Source: Rhizophagus irregularis
Lineage: Eukaryota; Glomeromycota; Glomeromycetes; Glomerales; Glomeraceae
NCBI RefSeq assembly: GCF_026210795.1
Contig: NC_089438.1
Span: 1,633,501 to 1,697,500, forward strand
Direction of reading: 5' to 3'
DNA length: 64,000 nucleotides
The translations under genes and the position numbers were made by a program. Under the pieces are notes generated by a model that saw only the letters and a list, made by a program, of their open reading frames with translations, was not told where the DNA came from and searched no databases. Positions 35,840 to 47,171 of this stretch are shown here, piece by piece. The stretch's first letter is position 1. Each line of letters begins with the position of its first letter.

Positions 35840-36133
35840 TTAAGTCCACCTATTAGTGATTTTGTTAGATCATAAAGGTCTTTTAAATCTGGTATTTTCT
35901 GGCAGTCTTTCCTTTGGATATTTATTATGAGATTTCTAACATTTTCCTGATCAAATTCTGATAGGTCATTCATATTTTTAAGCTGGTCTAATTTTTTGTA
36001 TATGTTTCTACAGTATTATCAAAGCAGACTTCATTATTGCTTAAGTCACTGTCACCTGAAATATCCTCGAAAAATTCTTTAGTAAAAGATTACTATTAGA
36101 GCAATCACTAGACATAGATTTAATATCATTCAT
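35840..36133 (-). pseudogene. Broken reading frame of unknown family
   Basis: Read on the minus strand, MNDIKSMSSDCSNSNLLLK is followed after a frameshift by EFFEDISGDSDLSNNEVCF. After a second shift come KLDQLKNMNDLSEFDQENV and then KIPDLKDLYDLTKSLIGGL. The pieces follow one another in order with protein-like composition, so this is probably a decayed gene. I do not recognise the family. The C-terminal piece has the look of helical Leu/Asp/Lys-rich protein. Confidence 0.45.
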
Positions 36134-36501
36134 TGATATTGTTAAAGCTGTAAATAATATAATGAATAAATAAAAAGAAAAATAATAAAAAAAGCGTAAA
36201 AAAGAAAAATGAAGCTTATTAAAAGTTTGGATAAATTATGTGATGATTACAAATATCTGACAAATAAACTTTAATCTCATACATATAAAAAAAAATATAT
36301 TAGAGTACATAAAATGCATTATGCACAAAATCTAAATTTCCATAAAATTTTTTTAATTTCAAATATAAAAGCTGCTGTAAGATATATGTAATCAAATATA
36401 TTAATTTAAATATAACTAATACTTAACTGTTTAAGATAATTTGTTTTCTTGAAGTATTTTTATCATTTATAGTTGAATTGAAAAATTCTATATGACTACA
36501 A
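36134..36501. other. AT-rich spacer
   Basis: Upstream side of the broken minus-strand gene. No repeat boundary, open frame or motif is supported. Confidence 0.35.
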
Positions 36502-38667
36502 TAGTGTTCCAATCTGACGGATATTCATCATCCATTTATCTGATCTGATTAAATTCATCATCTGTTTATCTGATTTGATTGAAATCTATCATCCAGAATA
36601 TTCGCATAAGTATCATCCAGATTATCCAAATTATCCTTAATAGTCACTGGTCATTTTTTTGTACTATGATATTATAATACAAATTCTTAATATGATACAA
36701 TCTTTAGGTATATAATATTTATTTAATATTTAAATTTGGCTAAATTAGTTTGATTAGTTAAAATTCATTAATTTTTAAATTATAATTCTGGCTAAAATTT
36801 TCTTAATTCTGGTCAGATTCATAATACCGGCCTAAATTTCATTAAAATCAGAATTTTCAGGTCAAAGGTAACACCATATTTATGCAATATAACACTTTTT
36901 TTCAACAATAGTAAACATATTTGTTTAAGGTTTGAAAATATTTTTAAACCTTTTAAAAGTCAAAAACTTCACTTTATTCAGTTGCATCTAGCTAGTGAAG
37001 GTTGTCAATTATATAGTTATTTTGATATAACAAACTAATAAAGTATTAAGAAAACTTTTTTAACTTTTTTCTTTTGCTTATTTTTTTTAAATATATTATA
37101 AATATCTTTTATTTTAATATTACTTTAGATATAAAAAAACATTTTACTTATTCATATTATACTATTTGTATTTATGATTTAACAAGATAAATAAATCTAA
37201 TATCCAATATGAATTTTTCTATAAATAAATAATTTTTGCTTTATTTTCTTGTTAAATGAACTAAAATTTAAAAATTTTAAAGTAAAAATTTATATGATTA
37301 CTACAATACCAAGATTTAAGCATTAAAGGTCTAATATAGATAAACAAAAAACATTATATTTTGACTAGTTTATTGATTTAAAATTATTTATAATATTCAA
37401 ATAGACCTAATAATATTATTATAATCAAAAAAAAATTCTTATTAGTATTCTAATTAAAAAATTTTAATAAAATTTATAAATAACAAAAAATCTGGTATAA
37501 TAATCACTCTTCTAAGCTTAACAAAAGTTGTTTGTTTTGCCAAATTATGGCTAAAAATAAAATAATTAATGGTTAAAAAAAGCCTTTGCTAAAAGTTTTA
37601 TTGAAATCAAAAAATTTTTTTTTTTATTAATATAAAAATTGACTTTTTGCAGTTTACACAAAAACTACCTAAATAACTACCTTTTTCAACTTAGTAAATC
37701 TTTTCTTTTTGTAAAATTACATATATTTTTATCATTTAAACTGTATTTTACATCTACTTTTAAGTTGCATCTGGAGTAAAGATGTTAGACTTAATTATTT
37801 TTTAAAAAATTTTGAATTACGGCTATAAGATTTTTATAGCCTTAATTAATTACGGCATATAAAAATTTTGTATTATGACACTTTTTTGAATTATGGCTAA
37901 CATCTTTAATCTGGAGGAAAACTTTATTTTTAAGATAAACTTTCTTGTATATGCAAAAAAAAAATTTATTATTACTAAAGAGGAAATGATGATGAAAATT
38001 TATAATACACATGACGAACTATTAATTTACTTAATTTGTATAAGCGTTGTATTAATAATTTCTTTTTTTAGCTACATGATGGAATATTCAATTATAGTTA
38101 CACAAAATTATTTTAATTAATGATCAGCAAGTGATCTGAAATAACCGCTGACTATTAAGGATTATTCAGATTATTCATTAATACTATTAAAATTTGTATT
38201 AAGATATAATTCCAGCCAGAATTAACTGATCAGTACCAGAATTTCCTTTTTTAGAAATATTGTGCAATATAAATTTCCATTTTCACAGAAATCAAAGTTT
38301 CTTTTTTTGGAAATTTGTGTAATATTACATAATTTAGCGTAATCTGACAAGTATCCGTCAGATGAATCTGTTATTATCTATCATCTGATATATCTGATCC
38401 ATTATTATCTGTCATCCAACATATCTGATCTGTTAATGTATCTGTCATCTGTTTATTTGCCAGATAATGAATATCTGTCAAACAATCCAGATAACATTTT
38501 AACAGATTGGAATATAAATTACAATATAATTATCTTATCGATATATCTGATCCATTATTATCTGTCATCCAACATATCTGATTCGTTAATGTATCTGTCA
38601 TCTCGTTTATTTGCTGATAACGAATATCCGTCAAACAACTTTATTACATTTTAACATTGGAATACTA
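36502..38667. mobile_element. Putative hAT-type element with tandem ends
   Basis: The left end tagtgttccaatctgacgga and then tattcatcatc matches, inverted, the right end in gataacgaatatccgtcaaa and then ttggaatacta (to 38667). The flanks gactacaa (36494-36501) and aactacaa (38668-38675) match at 7 of 8 bases, as for a hAT insertion. Both end regions are full of atctgat/catccag words. No transposase is readable inside. A caveat is that part of the right flank recurs inside the element near 38515, so the 8-bp match may be chance. Confidence 0.4.
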
Positions 38668-38690
38668 AACTACAATATAATTATCTTCTA
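38387..38690. repeat. Two 153-bp tandem units
   Basis: gatatatctgatccattatt starts at 38387 and again at 38540, and each unit runs through ctgtcatccaacatatctga, gttaatgtatctgtcatct and ttggaata to acaatataattatct. The units are about 90 percent alike by eye. They make up the right end of the putative element 36502-38667 and extend a little past it. Confidence 0.7.
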
Positions 38691-38948
38691 TCGATATATT
38701 TTCCTTTTTATATAGTTTGTAGCATTTTAGATGTTATAAAATATGCAAATTGGTCAACTAAGCTTAAAATTTTTCTTATCATATATAAAAAATTTAAGAA
38801 TAATTTATAATTAATATTTTCACATTCTTTCAATAATATTTTAATGAACTTTATTAAAACTTCAGATAACAATATTTGAAATATTGTAATTTAACTTAAA
38901 CTTCATTATCTATACTAAAATTTATATAAACTGATCTTTTTTGTTACT
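38668..38948. other. AT-rich spacer before the hAT pseudogene
   Basis: Plain AT-rich sequence. The start of the hAT pseudogene may lie in it but is not readable. Confidence 0.3.
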
Positions 38949-40975
38949 ATTGCTGATAGTAAAAAAGAATTAATTGAAGATTTAATTTAGGCTCTTATTA
39001 CTGCTAATATACCTTTAGAAAAAGTGAATTCTTTTATTTTTTTTTTTTGAAGATATGTAAAATAAAGAGTTTTCATTTTCAAGACACCTATATTATGTCA
39101 AATGTACTTATCTCAAATCTTTAAAAACCATTTTACACAACTTAAACTTATATTTGAAAGTAAACCAGTAGCAATTACCATAGATAAAACTAAAGCTCTG
39201 AATTTTTGGTTTAGTTCCAATTTTTGGTTCTGATCTGTTTATTAGTACATAAAATTTTACTAAAAGTGTTTTTCAGTTTAAAATTTTTAATGAAAAACGT
39301 TTACAGGTTAAACTTTTAGCCAAAAACGTTTTTCAGTTAAAAACCTTACTGAAAATATTTTTGGTTTGAAAAATCAGTTTCAGTTCCATTTTTGGATCAA
39401 AAAAATGGAATTGAAACCATTTTTTTTAGAAAACTCCTCAAACTGAAACTGTTTTCAAATGAAGTTTTTTAACTAAAAAAATATTTTTTAGTTAAAATAT
39501 AATCACAAAAACTTTTTCAGTAAAAAGTTTTAGCCTGAAAAACATTCAGTAAGAAACTAAATTTGAAACTGAAAATGAAACTGAAAATGAAACCAAACTG
39601 GAAATTCAGAGCTTTAGATAAAACTACAGATGATCATGCTTGTAGTGTGATGAATACTCTTTTTCACTTTCACACAAATACCAAATTAGTTTCTATGGAT
39701 TTTTTAGTTCAAGTTAATAATTCAACAATAGAATCAACTCTTCTTACAATTCTGACAAAATATAATATTTCTTTTTCTTTTTTACGTTTATTCATTTCAG
39801 ATTCAGCCGCTAATATGAAGAAATGATTTTATGAAGTGTTAAAACCTGTTATGTCACAACTGATTTATACTTCTTACTGTGCACATATATTGTACTTAAT
39901 TGGGTAAGTAAAGTATTTTTGTTATAAATTTAATTATCTCAAAATAATTTTGTATAATATTTTAAATTTGTAGTGAAATATGGCAAAAATTTAATCCATT
40001 TGCTATTTTAAAAGAATTCTTGGCTAAAGTAAAAGAATGCTTTGTTCGTACTTCATAGTCCAGCAAGAAGAGGTAGATATTTAACACACTTATGCAATTA
40101 TAGTATATCTTCTTCTTGTAAAATTCCTCTTCCTATTCTATACATTGGAATTTATAGTTTAAAATGGTTGAGTATACAAAAATACACATATCCTATTGGA
40201 ATTCTTTTTTTCAGAATGAAGTAACCAATGATTCAACAAATGAAACACTTAAAAATATTTTAAAAACTCTTTCTGATCCTTTCAAATTTGGTACTATTTC
40301 AGTTTATATTCATTTTATTTCTATATATGCAAGACAATTCATACAAGATACTGATTTTTTTCAGAAACAAAACAAGCCTATATTTCCATTTGTAAAGGAA
40401 CGCCTTAATCATCTTTCTGCATTTTTAGAAAGTAATTGCAATTCTCAAGATTTTGGTCCAGATCTTGATACTACTATTATTTCACATTATTTCAACCCAC
40501 CTGATTTTTATCCTGTTTTTTGTTTAGCTTTTGAAGCTGCTTTTAACAAATTTAATGCTCATATTCCCTCACATCCTACACATTCACTTTTTTGGGCTGC
40601 CCAAAATTTTGATCCTAAATATATTTTACTTGGTCCATTGGAAAGAAAAAATTTACATCAATATAGTGCTATTAGAGAATTAGCAAACCCTTCAGATGAA
40701 TTACTTTGTAAATGGTCCATTTATTGTGGGTTGCAATTGGAAAATTCAGTTGGAGAAATTAATTTGGAAGAATATTGGATGAATCTTGGAGATAAATTAC
40801 CAATTCTTTCAAAAATTGCACTTGATTATATTTGGTACCTGTATCATGCTGTAGTGTGGAAAGAAGTTTTTCAATTTATAACAATATTTTGGATGAAAAT
40901 TGACAAAATCTTTCAGAGGATTCTTTGAAAGGATTAAATATGATGTATTTTAATGGAAATTAATTGTAAAGTCAA
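38949..40975 (+). pseudogene. hAT-family transposase pseudogene
   Basis: Pieces of a hAT transposase occur in order: KKELIEDLI, stop, ALITANIPLEKVN; a broken stretch to 39190; then, beyond a 426-base insertion, TDDHACSVMNTLFHFHTN and SFLRLFISDSAANMKK; then SYCAHILYLIG (the conserved C-x2-H-x-L helix). A long open part (40164-40928) covers WNSFFQNEVTNDSTNETLKN, then DPFKFGTISVYIHFISI, then FWAAQNFDPKYILLG. The C-terminal dimerisation region is readable after a frameshift near 40838 (PVSCCSVERSFSIYNNILDE, then LSEDSLKGLNMMYFN). Multiple stops and at least three frameshifts make it inactive. The terminal repeats of its own element were not found. Confidence 0.8.
39191..39616. mobile_element. Non-autonomous hAT element inside the hAT transposase pseudogene
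   Basis: The element starts taaagctctgaattt and ends with its perfect complement aaattcagagcttta. The host sequence gataaaac is duplicated exactly on both sides (39183-39190 and 39617-39624), the 8-bp duplication of hAT elements. Across it the host reading is continuous (AITIDKT before, TDDHACS after). The inside is made of tttttggtt/gttaaaa-type words (about 39220-39590), with no coding capacity. Length is 426 bases. Confidence 0.9.
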
Positions 40976-41220
40976 ATAATAAATATAATAAAATTTGATT
41001 TTAATAAAATTTTTTTATAGCCGAAATAAATGAGCCAAAATAATCATTTTAAGTCCGCAGAAGCAGGGCAGATCATAGGTTAAACCGCCGGCAGATTTTA
41101 TAAAATTTCGCCGCAGAAATTCATCGTCCGTAAATTGTTGATAATCGGAGATCACATGACAAGAAAAACACAATTACAAAAAAAAAAAAAATTTTTAGAA
41201 TTTAAAGTAGGTATTCAACA
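40976..41220. promoter_or_regulatory. Hsp70 upstream region
   Basis: These 245 bases separate the pseudogene from the Hsp70 start. They contain a GC-richer patch (gccgccggcagattttataa near 41088-41107) and poly-A just before the start. No perfect heat-shock element (alternating nTTCn/nGAAn) was found, fitting a constitutive Ssb-type gene. Confidence 0.35.
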
Positions 41221-43375
41221 ATGTCAGACCAGTATGAAGGCGCTATAGGAATTGACTTGGGAACTACATATTCGTGCGTTGCTGTGTGGGAAAATGAGTT
41301 GCGCGTTGGTAAGTCATTTTTAAAAAAGCAGGAGACTTTTATTTATCTATATACATAATAAAAAAATTTTTTTCTATTCAAATATAGAAATAATTGCTAA
41401 TGAACAAGGGAACCGCACAACACCTTCATATGTCGCCTTTGCCGACACAGAGCGTCTTATTGGTGACGCTGCCAAGAACCAAGCGGCTATGAATCCTAAA
41501 AACACAGTCTTTGACGCGAAACGTCTAATAGGTCGACGTTTTGACGATCCAGAAGTAAAGGCCGATATAAAGCATTGGCCTTTTACTGTTGTTGAAAAAG
41601 ATGGTGCTCCTTTGATTCAAGTTGAATACCAGGGCGAAACGAAAAATTTTACCCCACAAGAAATATCGTCGATGGTATTAACTCGTATGAAGGTATAATT
41701 AATTTTTTTATTATTTATATTTTTTGATTTTTTTTTTTGCTTATCATACAATTTCGTTAATTTATAGGAAATTGCTGAAGGAAAATTAGGAAAAAAAGTC
41801 AAGAAAGCTGTTATTACTGTTCCAGCTTATTTTAATGATTCTCAACGTCTTGCCACTAAGGATGCTGGAAAAATTTCAGGATTGGATGTACTTCGAATTA
41901 TAAATGAACCAACTGCTGCAGCTATAGCTTACGGACTTGATTCTAAAGAAACAAAAGAAAAGAATGTTTTGATATTTGATTTGGGTGGTGGTACTTTTGA
42001 TGTATCTCTCTTGAATATAACTGGAGGCGTTTTTGCTGTAAAAGCTACCGCAGGAGACACTCATTTGGGCGGTGAAGATTTTGATAACAATCTTCTTGAA
42101 TACTTTAAACTAGAATTTAAGCGTAAACAGAAGCATGATATATCAGGGGATGCACGTGCTATACGACGTTTAAGAACTGCTTGTGAAAGAGCAAAACGAG
42201 CTTTATCTTCACAAACTCAGACAACTATTGAAGTTGATTCATTATATGACGGTATTGACTTTCAAGCCAATATTACTCGTGCTAAATTTGAGGAATTGAA
42301 CTCTTCTCAATTTAGTTCTACTTTAGAACCTGTCCGTAAGGTTTTAAAAGATGCAAAAATAGAGAAAAAGGATATACATGAAATTGTTCTTGTAGGTGGT
42401 TCTACTCGTATCCCAAAAATTCAATCACTTCTTCAAGATTTCTTTGATGGAAAAGAATTGAATAAATCAATTAATCCGGACGAAGCTGTTGCTTACGGAG
42501 CTGCTGTGCAAGCTGCTCTTTTAACAAATCAAGCTGATAACGAAAAAACTCAGGATCTTTTACTTTTAGATGTAGTTCCACTTAGTTTAGGTGTTGAAAC
42601 TCAAGGTGGAGTTATGGCAGTAGTTGTACCTCGAAATACACCTATTCCAACTATCAAAAAAAAAGTTTTCACGACAGCAGAAGATGGTCAAACTATCGTT
42701 GAATTTCCAGTATATGAAGGGGAAAGGCCAATGTGCTATGATAATAATTTATTAGGATCTTTTGAACTATCAGGAATACCTCCAATGCCTCGTGGAGAAG
42801 CTGAGCTTGAATGTACTTTTGATATTAATGCTGATGGTATTCTTAAAGTTACAGCAAAGGATAAAGCGACGGGACGAAAAGCTAATATTACAATCTCAAA
42901 TTCGGCCGGTCGATTATCAGCTGTTGATATTGAACGTATGGTTGCTGAGTCAGAAAAATTCAAAGAGGAAGATAAAAAGAGTCAAGAACGCGTAGAAGCA
43001 AAACAAGAGCTTGAAAATTATGTTTATCAAGTATTTATCATTTTTAATATATATGCTATTTCATTACATAATAATCATTTAATTGAAAGAATTTTATTTT
43101 TTTTAGATTGAAAATACGCTTAATGAACCAAATGTTGCTATGAAATTGAAACGCAATGATAAAGAATCCATTGAGAATGCTCTTTCAGGTTCAAATTTAT
43201 TGATTTGATATATTTATTTTTTTTTTAATACTAATTACTTCAATCAAATTTTATAGAAGCACTTGAATTTCTTGACATTTCTAATGATTCGACGGTTAGC
43301 AAGGAAGATATTAACGCTACAAGGAAGAAATTACAACGTAGCGTTACTCGTGCATTTGCTTCACTCAATCGCTAG
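41221..43375 (+). CDS. SSB1: Hsp70 chaperone, ribosome-associated Ssb type
   Basis: Five exons: 41221-41308, 41388-41692, 41768-43030, 43107-43188, 43257-43375; 618 residues in frame. The ATPase domain shows [17 protein letters not shown], the [16 protein letters not shown] signature, [17 protein letters not shown] and [13 protein letters not shown]. The substrate domain follows ([19 protein letters not shown], then [10 protein letters not shown]). There is no C-terminal EEVD motif and no ER signal or mitochondrial leader. [30 protein letters not shown] and the end [11 protein letters not shown] point to the fungal Ssb class, which binds nascent chains at the ribosome with the RAC J-protein complex. 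Codon use and structure look intact. A cytosolic Ssa-type is the alternative, but the missing EEVD argues against it. Confidence 0.92.
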
Positions 43376-43720
43376 AATCCTTTTTTAAGTCCCTCTTTCA
43401 TATATAATGATGTAATTTTTTCAAAAAATATGTGTATATTTTCATCATTAAAAAACACATAGACATAATCCATAAAAAATATTATCACATAGATCAATCC
43501 CTTATTTCTGTTTCTGATGGACAACCTCGTATTTTAATTTATCTTAATTATTTATTGTATAACAATACGGGGAATAGCACTAAACGCATATTTGTTGATG
43601 TTATTGCTGCGTGATAAAATGACAACTAAATGTGTTGAGAAATTTGCAATAAAAACTTTTTACTGCAATTAAAAGTAAATCTACATAATTATTCAAAAGT
43701 ATATCGTTATTCGTAAACAT
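43376..43720. other. Convergent 3' region of Hsp70 and MEA1 genes
   Basis: The two genes end facing each other. A 60-codon open stretch (43432-43614) has no recognisable features. AT-rich, with no other feature. Confidence 0.4.
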
Positions 43721-44519
43721 TTACGTATTATTATTCGATTTAACATCATTAATTACAATAGGCAGCCAAGCTTCTTCAGGTATGCTTTTTGCCCATTCTT
43801 TATTTATTGTAATTGGAATTATTAATAGGGATATAATTTCGAATATAAAAAAAAAATACATGTAAAAAAAAAGTAATTTCACTTACCAGGTATAGAAGTA
43901 TCAGGTAGTTTAATATTTTTCATAATCGAATTAATCACAGCCAAATCGTCTATAACATTTAATAATATTAACATTTTTTAAAAGAATGACATAATTACAG
44001 CAACATATTTACCATCTGGAATTTTATCTTGATCATTTGTGTGAATTTGTAATACTTTTGGTCGTTCTTCCTATAATTTTAATATTAATATTAATAGCAA
44101 TTATTTATGTATATATTTGAGAATAAAGTCAAATTAAATTACTTGTTGAAATGCAAAATCATTATTTTCTTGTACATCCTCCTCCTCATCGTCTTGTGGT
44201 AAGGCCTCATATCCAAATGGCACAAAATTTTCTTCATCACTTTCGCTATTCACCTCTTCATTAGAGGTGTTATTCATCAGATTAACATCATTATCGCCCC
44301 CAATTGGAGTAAATCCATTATTTAACGTTAATTTGCTGGAGAATTCATTAGATAAAATATTGTCACTTGGTATTGTTGTAGTGGCATTATTAAGTTGTGG
44401 TTGTATTTTATGATAATTGGAGTAAGAATTAATATCTTTGAAGATAATTTTAAAAAGATAAAATATTAATTTAATATTCAAAAAAATAAAAAAAATATGA
44501 AAATTGTACCTTGGGACAT
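43721..44519 (-). CDS. MEA1: MEA1-family acidic protein
   Basis: Male-enhanced antigen 1 is a small acidic protein of unknown biochemical role, conserved beyond animals. Five minus-strand exons start with ATG TCC CAA G (44510-44519). The second carries a long disordered stretch and the conserved motif FGYEALPQDDEEEDVQENND, like the YQPL-acidic motif of the family. Later exons encode EERPKVLQIHTNDQDKIPD, then DLAVINSIMKNIKLPDTSIP, then EWAKSIPEEAWLPIVINDV, which fits the family C-terminal pattern (VM..F.LP..S.P.WA...PE..W). The stop is at 43721. It is head to head with the TAF1A-like gene, 103 bases apart. Family assignment is by eye. Confidence 0.7.
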
Positions 44520-44622
44520 TGTTGAATGTACTAAAAGAACACAGACCGCATTTATATAATAGGTTGTTATCACGTGATATATAGATCAAATAGCTACTGA
44601 CGTAAAGACACTAATTTCGAAA
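44520..44622. promoter_or_regulatory. 103-bp bidirectional promoter with CACGTG
   Basis: The start codons of MEA1 (minus) and the TAF1A-like gene (plus) are only 103 bases apart. The spacer holds the palindrome tatcacgtgata (44568-44579), whose CACGTG core is an E-box bound by bHLH factors such as Cbf1 in yeasts, and a tttatataat patch near 44551. A shared promoter is inferred from the spacing. Confidence 0.5.
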
Positions 44623-46930
44623 ATGAAAGAACTTAAAGAAGCCGAGGAGGAATGGAAAAAAGCCAAATCTGAAGCAATAAGACTACGTGATTTTCATATA
44701 GAAAATTTGTATGAATTATTATTAAAATCATCTTATGAACGAAATTATTGTCGTGCTAGCAAAATACTTGAAATTTTATTAAAATGTCCCGAGTGTGATT
44801 TGACTAGGATTTGGCAGGTTCTAATTTATTTGTTTGTAAAATGTAAAATTAATTAAATTTATTTAATAAAAAAAGAAACATATATATATTATATATTTAT
44901 TGTATATTGGATAATTTACATTGTTAAATCTTTTTTTTTTTGGGATAAAGCCTGCTATTGAAGTGTTGGCTACTCTAGATCCTACTTCAACAGTTTTCAT
45001 CGATTTCTTTAATATAATGTTATTAAAAAATCATACAAAGGTAAATACGATCTTTAAAATTAAAGTTCGTAATAAAAAATTGATGCCTTTTAATCTGTTT
45101 ATTAATTCATAATTGAAGAAAAGAGATGTTGGAGAAGTGGATAAACAGAAGGTTATAATGGAATTGGTTTTTTATCAAGTAAAATATGGACAAACGATCG
45201 ATGCTCTTGCAACTATTGAAACGTAATCAATTGATTTTTTTTATAACAAGTTCCTCATAGTAAAAACATTTCAATTATTAATTTTTCTATTCTTTAAATA
45301 GATATTTGCCTCAAGAACCGTATTGTAATAATCCACTCCTATACGGTTATGCAGGATTAATTTCATTTTCGTTGTGGGAACAATTAAACGCCAAATTTAA
45401 AAAATCGGAACCCGAAGTGGTTGGTTATAAACCGCAAAAACGTAAAAATGCTTCAAAAATAATTCTACCACCAAGGGAAAGATCAAAACGAAAAAGAAAT
45501 GTTGATGAAAAAGACGATGATTTCATTGAAGTTGGTATGTAATTTATTAATATAATTATAAAAAATTTTCTTTATAATAATTATTACCGGAATTTAAATA
45601 GATGATCAAATGATGGATCAACATAAACGGTATTATGAAAATAGTTTAAGGAATTTTAGGATGTCTTTGGATATGGATATGTCGAATGATATGTTTCTAG
45701 TACATTATATTAAGGTATCTAAAAAAAATTAAAAAAATGAGGTTATTATTGTTATTAAAAATGTCATACTTAGACTCAAGATATACGTTTTTTTCAAGTT
45801 ACTGTTATATAAGGAAGAGATTGGAGAAGCTATAAATGTCATACAAAATTTCTGCAATGAGAACCCATCAATTTTGACTGGACATAGGTACATAAAAGTT
45901 AAAAGGGAATAATTATATTGTTTTCATCAGTAAACTGAAGTGCGTATATATATTTGTTTTCAAAGGCTTTTATTTGAAGTCTTATATACATATGAAAGAC
46001 TTAAATATGAATGGGTTGAAGTAGGAAAGACGTATCATCGAATTGATCCGGTGAGTCCACCTGATGAAGTGTTCAATCCCTTAATGGAACATTATACTCA
46101 AGTAATAGGTAGGGGGAAAAATGATCATATCTTTAAATTTTCTATCCAAATTAATTTTCCGATTCCAATTCCTATTAGAAAAAGAGCAAACTAACGGAGA
46201 AGATAGGGATATTTTAACTGATGCGTATTTTAATATATGTGAATTACTGTTCCAACGTATTGAATATGGAGACGATAATTCTAATTATTTATATAAAGCA
46301 ATAGAATATTTTGTGTGGTTAAAGTTAAGTGATGTTAGGATTGTTATGTCTTGTTTGTTTATTTATTTGTTTGTTTGTTGGTAATAATTAATCCCGAATT
46401 TATTATTATTATTACTAATTAGGCACTCTGATATAGACAAAGTTAATGAATTATTAAAAAATCGAGGTGAATGGTTTAGACGATTTTTATTTTATACAAA
46501 CAAAAAGACGGTTAAATCATGGCGTGAATTTCAATGTTACAGAATATTAAATGAATGTTTAAGTGATGAATGTTGTTATTTAGTAGAAAAAGTAAAAGAA
46601 CATATTTTATCAGGGAAAAATTTTCATACCGTTCTTTATAATTTTGAGAAGAAAAAATATTATGGAAATATTGATGGGAATATTGATTGGAACGTTGATT
46701 GGAATACTTCAAAATCAAGTGATGATGATGTTAATGATGACAGCGATATCGACGATGACGATGATGGTGATGATGACGATGATGACGATGATGATGATGA
46801 TGATGATGATGGTGATGATGACGATGATGATGATGATGATGATGATGAAATTGATGATGATGACAATGAAGAAGCTGATGATGATGATGATGATGATAAC
46901 ATCAATTACAGTGATGATGATGATTGGTGA
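44623..46930 (+). CDS. TAF1A/Rrn11-like Pol I factor subunit (tentative)
   Basis: TAF1A/Rrn11 is a TPR-like subunit of the SL1/core factor that recruits RNA polymerase I to rDNA. The gene starts at 44623 (MKELKEAEEEWKKAKSEAIR) with about ten exons. Helical-hairpin segments include ENLYELLLKSSYERNYCRAS, then DKQKVIMELVFYQVKYGQTI, then LLYGYAGLISFSLWEQLNAK, a basic stretch (PPRERSKRKRNVDEKDDD), then FLVHYIKLLLYKEEIGEAIN, then RLLFEVLYTYERLKYEW. A long Asp tail encoded by a (GAT/GAC)n tract ends in DDDW at the stop (46928-46930). Helix spacing and the VMELVFYQ and FLVHYIKLLL blocks resemble animal TAF1A by eye, but the match is weak; another TPR protein is possible. Confidence 0.5.
46723..46926 (+). 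repeat. (GAT/GAC)n tract encoding a poly-Asp tail
   Basis: About 200 bases of GAT and GAC triplets with rare GGT, GAA and ATC encode the acidic C-terminus of the TAF1A-like protein. The tract is open in other frames and on the opposite strand, which produces poly-Met and poly-Ser shadow frames that are not genes. Confidence 0.85.
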
Positions 46931-47171
46931 TGGATAAGATTATTTCTGATATTAATTTTAATTTTTTAAAAAATTCTATCACTTCTATTGCTACATATTC
47001 AGGTATTATTACAAACCCAAACAAAATTTTTAAAAAAAGACTAAAGTACAAGATACTTAAAAAAACTAAAGGTACAAAAAATTTCTTTCTAAACAAGAAA
47101 TAAATACAAAAATAAATAAATAAAAAATTATTACAAAAAAAGGGTATAAATAAATAAGCAACTATCTATTA

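Noticed and set aside
37893-38120. 75-codon hydrophobic open frame
   Set aside because: Inside the repeat element 36502-38667; AT-rich DNA gives such Ile/Phe/Asn frames by chance.
38387-38690. CRISPR-like array
   Set aside because: Only two long tandem units without distinct spacers, in a eukaryotic repeat region.
41100-41220. Heat-shock element before Hsp70
   Set aside because: Only isolated TTC and GAA triplets are present, not the alternating array that would be needed.
46644-46937. Poly-Met and poly-Ser frames
   Set aside because: Shadows of the GAT/GAC tract that encodes the acidic tail of the plus-strand gene.
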